Below are positions 5,556 through 8,362 of a DNA stretch of 8,362 nucleotides, piece after piece; position 1 is the first letter of the stretch, and every line of letters begins with the position of its first letter. The position numbers were made by a program, and so were the translations under genes. Source of the stretch: Gammaproteobacteria bacterium (GTDB lineage: Bacteria > Pseudomonadota > Gammaproteobacteria > Magnimaribacterales > TMED112); the NCBI GenBank assembly GCA_002684055.1, contig NYUL01000069.1, positions 1 through 8,362 on the forward strand, given 5' to 3'. The notes under the pieces were generated by a model, which ran no database searches, was not told the origin of the DNA, and worked only from the letters and a program-made list of their open reading frames with translations.

Positions 5556-8044
5556 TTAGCTTTCTTTTGCTCTCTACGTTTCTTATGTTCTTCAAACTCT
5601 TTTGTACTCATTGTTTGAATTTTGATATTAAAAAGAATTTTTACGATATCGTCTTTAAACGATTCAATCATAGAATCAAACAAATAGAATGATTCCTTCT
5701 TGAATTCATTAATAGGATTTCTCTGCGCATACGCTCTTAGTCCAATATTACCTCGCAGTGAATCAATATTTTGTAGGTGTCTTTTCCAGGCAGCATCCAT
5801 TACTTGAATTGATATTTGTCTCTCTAGCTCAGGCTTTCTTTCCTTAAGCGGGCCAAACTTGTCAAAGTAAAATTTCTGATAAAAGTCATTGAGGTAATCC
5901 ATTACTTTGGCAAAGTTAAGGCCGTCTTTATTCAGTAAATTAAAGTCTGGGCTGGCACTTAAAGATTGTGTCAAAGTCTTATCTAGATTATCAAAATTCC
6001 AACTTACAGCCTGGTCTTCTGGTAGAACTTTATCTGCTGTTTTTTCAAGAAAATTATCTAGGTACTCAAAGATAAGTTTTTCAGAATCATTTTCTTCTAG
6101 AAAATAATCTCTTAACTTATAGATAGTTAATCTTTGATCGTTTGAGACGTCATCGTATTCAAGTATTTGTTTTCTTATTTCAAAGTTACGGCCTTCAATT
6201 TTTCTTTGCGCATTGGCAATAGCACCATTCAATAGTGGGTGCTCAATGCTGCTATCATCCATCCCATCACTTAATCTTGAGAATAATTGCTTTCTATTGT
6301 CGTCTATAAATAGTCTCAGAACAGTATCATCAAGTGAAAGAAAGAATCTTGAGTAGCCTGGATCTCCTTGTCTGCCTGATCTACCTCTTAATTGGTTATC
6401 TATTCTGCGTGACTCATGTCTTTCAGTACCAATAACGTGTAGACCGCCAGCTTCAATGACTTGTTTATGCTTGTTTTCCCATTCTTGATCATTATTTTCT
6501 TGTTTACCGCCCAGAACAATATCGGTTCCTCTACCAGCCATGTTAGTTGCAATAGTAATTGCTCCAGGTCGACCAGCTTCAGCTATTATCTTGGCTTCTT
6601 TTTCATGAAATTTAGCATTTAAAACTTGATGTCTTATGCCTTCTTTCTTAAGTCTATTGGATAATTTTTCAGAGCTTTCTATTGAAGCAGTACCAACAAG
6701 AATTGGTGCTGCCTTCACATGAATAGCTTTAATTTCTTTTACTAAAGCATTAAATTTATCAGCCTCATTAACATAAACAGTGTCATTCATATCTTTTCTG
6801 ATCATGTCTTGATTGGTAGGTAAAACGACAACATCCATGCCATATATTTCTTTAAATTCGGCTGCCTCTGTATCGGCTGTTCCAGTCATGCCCGATATCT
6901 TGTCAAAAAGCCTAAAGAAGTTTTGATATGTTGTAGATGCTAGAGTCTGTGTTTCTTGTTGGATCGGCACTCTTTCTTTACATTCTAATGCTTGCATGAC
7001 ACCTTCAGACACCCTTCTACCCGGAAGCTTCCTCCCAGTATTATCATCAATTAGCACTACCTTATTACCTTCAACCATATAATGAACATTTTTCTCAAAT
7101 AGTAAGTTTGCCTTTAATGTGGCTTGGACATATTTTAAAAACTTCAGGTTATTGGTTGTGTATAGACTTTCATCAGGTTTAATCAGGTTTCTGTTAACTA
7201 AGAAATTTTCCACTTTTTCAAAACCATCATCTGTAAGCTCAACTGATCTGAGCTTCTCATCAATCAAGAAATCACCTCTTTCATCTTCTTTAAGTGGTTC
7301 TTCTTCAGTCCCTTCTCTCATCTGTCTGCTTAAAGTTGGTAAAAGTTTTAGGAAAACTGGATAAGCAGAAGCATCATCATCAGTGGCACCAGAAATTATG
7401 AGAGGTGTTCGAGCTTCATCAATTAAAATTGAATCTACTTCATCCACAATTGCAAAATTAAGATCTTTTTGAGATTTTTGGTGCTTAAAGAGCACCATGT
7501 TATCTCTGAGATAATCAAAACCTAGTTCACTGCTGGTGCAGTAAATAATATTGCAATCATATGTTTGCTGCTTATCTTTAAAATCTTGTGCAGAGGTTAA
7601 TGCTCCTACTGTTAGGCCGAAATATTCATAAACAGGACGCATCCAATCAGCATCTCTCTCTGCTAAGTAGTCATTGACAGTCACTACGTAGACTTTCTTG
7701 CCTGACAGGGCATTAAACACAGCTGGAAGAGTTGCAACAAGCGTCTTACCTTCTCCAGTTTTCATTTCAGTAATATTGCCGCCATTAAGCACAAGTCCAC
7801 CTATCATTTGGCAATCATAATGCCTTAAACCAATTGTTCTCTTTGATGCCTCTCTGACTGCAGCAAATATCTTTACTAAGCCTTCATCACCATCACTTTC
7901 GGTGACTGATAATTTTTTAAACTGTTCATCTGATAGTCCTGAAATACCTTCTTCTTGCGCATTAATTTTTTGAACGATTTTGCCGTAACCATCGACACGT
8001 CTTTGGTTGGAAGATTTAAAAATTTTTCCTAGAAATCCGATCAT
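5552..8044 (-). CDS. secA: Preprotein translocase ATPase SecA, lacking the C-terminal zinc-binding tail
   Basis: SecA is the ATP-driven motor that pushes unfolded preproteins through SecYEG. Order of parts in the 830 residues: the first nucleotide-binding domain with Walker A KTGEGKT (95-101) and Walker B DEVD (201-204) inside the signature DEVDSILIDEARTPLIISG; the preprotein cross-linking domain (about 220-370); the second nucleotide-binding domain with GMTGTADTEA (385-394), TNMAGRGTDIVLGG (500-513) and LRGRSGRQGDPG (552-563); and the scaffold and helical-wing region with LEYDDVSNDQR (628-638) and WKRHLQNIDSLRGNIGLRAY (753-772). Most gammaproteobacterial SecA proteins are about 900 residues and end in a cysteine-rich zinc motif that contacts SecB and lipid. 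This one stops shortly after the scaffold in a basic stretch (KEFEEHKKRREQKKAN) with no cysteines. The ATG shares one base with the lpxC stop (TAATG), so translation is probably coupled to lpxC. No secM lies between them. Every catalytic motif is intact. Confidence 0.98.
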   Translation of the reverse strand: MIGFLGKIFKSSNQRRVDGYGKIVQKINAQEEGISGLSDEQFKKLSVTESDGDEGLVKIFAAVREASKRTIGLRHYDCQMIGGLVLNGGNITEMKTGEGKTLVATLPAVFNALSGKKVYVVTVNDYLAERDADWMRPVYEYFGLTVGALTSAQDFKDKQQTYDCNIIYCTSSELGFDYLRDNMVLFKHQKSQKDLNFAIVDEVDSILIDEARTPLIISGATDDDASAYPVFLKLLPTLSRQMREGTEEEPLKEDERGDFLIDEKLRSVELTDDGFEKVENFLVNRNLIKPDESLYTTNNLKFLKYVQATLKANLLFEKNVHYMVEGNKVVLIDDNTGRKLPGRRVSEGVMQALECKERVPIQQETQTLASTTYQNFFRLFDKISGMTGTADTEAAEFKEIYGMDVVVLPTNQDMIRKDMNDTVYVNEADKFNALVKEIKAIHVKAAPILVGTASIESSEKLSNRLKKEGIRHQVLNAKFHEKEAKIIAEAGRPGAITIATNMAGRGTDIVLGGKQENNDQEWENKHKQVIEAGGLHVIGTERHESRRIDNQLRGRSGRQGDPGYSRFFLSLDDTVLRLFIDDNRKQLFSRLSDGMDDSSIEHPLLNGAIANAQRKIEGRNFEIRKQILEYDDVSNDQRLTIYKLRDYFLEENDSEKLIFEYLDNFLEKTADKVLPEDQAVSWNFDNLDKTLTQSLSASPDFNLLNKDGLNFAKVMDYLNDFYQKFYFDKFGPLKERKPELERQISIQVMDAAWKRHLQNIDSLRGNIGLRAYAQRNPINEFKKESFYLFDSMIESFKDDIVKILFNIKIQTMSTKEFEEHKKRREQKKAN

Positions 8045-8046
8045 TA
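8042..8046 (-). promoter_or_regulatory. TAATG stop/start overlap joining lpxC and secA
   Basis: On the minus strand the TAA of lpxC (8046-8044) and the ATG of secA (8044-8042) share one A. No strong Shine-Dalgarno precedes the ATG, only AGAAGAA about 11 nt upstream. Ribosomes finishing lpxC probably reinitiate on secA, tying SecA output to LpxC translation. Confidence 0.6.
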
Positions 8047-8362
8047 TGCTAATTCTTCTGCGACAGGCTTTAAGTAGTTAATTGGGGCATCCTTGATTTC
8101 ATCAATTTCTATAATCTTGTAAGCATTCTCGCTTTCAATCTTTTTTAGTAATTGATTGTTTAGAGCATGACCTGATTTGAAGCCATAAAACTCTCCGATT
8201 AAGTTATGACCTAGCAAATACAAATCTCCGATGGCATCAAGCATTTTATGTTTTACAAACTCATCTGCAAATCGTAAACCACCTTCATTCAGAACATCTT
8301 CATCTCAAATGCCAATGGCATTTTCTAAATTTGCTCCAAGTGCTCTATTGTTTTTTTTCAGC
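8044..8362 (-). CDS. lpxC: UDP-3-O-acyl-N-acetylglucosamine deacetylase LpxC, C-terminal part, interrupted by an in-frame TGA
   Basis: LpxC is the zinc deacetylase of the committed step of lipid A synthesis, in the cytoplasm. The window holds its last ~105 codons; the gene continues past the right edge. Visible landmarks are KHKMLDAIGDLYLLGH, which carries the zinc ligands His (8248-8250) and Asp (8236-8238), and KSGHALNN, whose His (8167-8169) matches the catalytic His265 of E. coli. Upstream the same frame reads NRALGANLENAIGI, then TGA (8305-8307), then DEDVLNEGGLRFADEFVKHK. This aligns without gap to the E. coli stretch LDNAVVLDDYRVLNEDGLRFEDEF, so the stop is a single-codon change with no frameshift. 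An ATG at 8244 could start only a fragment without a full active site. LpxC is essential in most Gram-negative bacteria, so a base-calling or assembly error is the likeliest cause; a real nonsense mutation is possible. Its TAA stop overlaps the secA start. Confidence 0.9.
8305..8307 (-). other. lpxC: In-frame TGA codon inside lpxC
   Basis: The codon reads TCA on the plus strand and TGA on the coding strand. LpxC homology is continuous on both sides, so one substitution explains it (for example from GGA, CGA, AGA or TGG). Tryptophan is written TGG in every gene here, and all eight gene ends visible in the window use TAA or TAG, so neither recoding of TGA nor its normal use as terminator is shown by the neighbours. 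Confidence 0.85.

Noticed and set aside
5907..7364. Short plus-strand frames at 5907-6107 and 7119-7364 inside secA
   Set aside because: They are antisense to well-conserved SecA sequence and encode Ser/Lys/Leu-rich peptides without recognisable features.
8305..8307. TGA in lpxC as a selenocysteine codon or as tryptophan under an altered code
   Set aside because: The site is not a conserved Cys or Trp position in LpxC and no downstream hairpin of selenocysteine type is evident. All tryptophans in the other genes use TGG, and no other gene needs TGA read-through.

Overview
The window is AT-rich, densely packed bacterial chromosome carrying housekeeping and peripheral metabolic genes. I see no tRNA or rRNA gene, CRISPR array, insertion sequence, integrase or phage gene. 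The best taxonomic clue is the right half, where lpxC-secA runs leftward and converges on coaE-yacG. This is the gammaproteobacterial neighbourhood next to the cell-division cluster (lpxC-secM-secA-mutT facing yacG-zapD-coaE in Escherichia coli), here without secM, mutT and zapD. Low G+C, overlapping genes and these absences suggest a streamlined, probably marine gammaproteobacterium of the SAR86 type. That placement is inference from style and gene order, not from a marker gene.

Layout, left to right. Bases 2-979 (+) encode the C-terminal part of an M28-family zinc peptidase. Directly after it, in the same frame, is an ALDH7-type aldehyde dehydrogenase (989-2338, +) that lacks the first ~45 residues of its family and has no ordinary start codon at its apparent 5' end. 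A bidirectional hairpin terminator (2339-2366) separates it from a convergent gene for an exported, membrane-anchored protein of unknown function (2385-3263, -), which looks like two divergent repeats with two cysteines each. A 186-bp divergent intergenic region (3264-3449) holds candidate promoters for both directions.

Rightward from there come a beta-lactamase-fold serine hydrolase lipoprotein (3450-4805), then coaE (4811-5398, last step of coenzyme A synthesis) after a 5-nt gap, then the 54-residue zinc protein gene yacG (5391-5555), which overlaps coaE. The yacG and secA stop codons overlap tail to tail. SecA (5552-8044, -) is the Sec translocase motor, and this copy ends without the C-terminal zinc-binding tail. 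Upstream of it, joined by a TAATG stop/start overlap, is the end of lpxC (lipid A synthesis), read through the window edge but interrupted by one in-frame TGA at 8305-8307.

Together: an envelope and cofactor block (LpxC, SecA, CoaE, YacG, one lipoprotein) beside a peptide and amino-acid catabolism pair (M28 peptidase, ALDH7). I did not find a convincing undescribed system. The points most worth a second look are the TGA inside lpxC, the missing 5' end of the aldehyde dehydrogenase gene, the internally duplicated exported protein, and the tailless SecA in a reduced gene neighbourhood.
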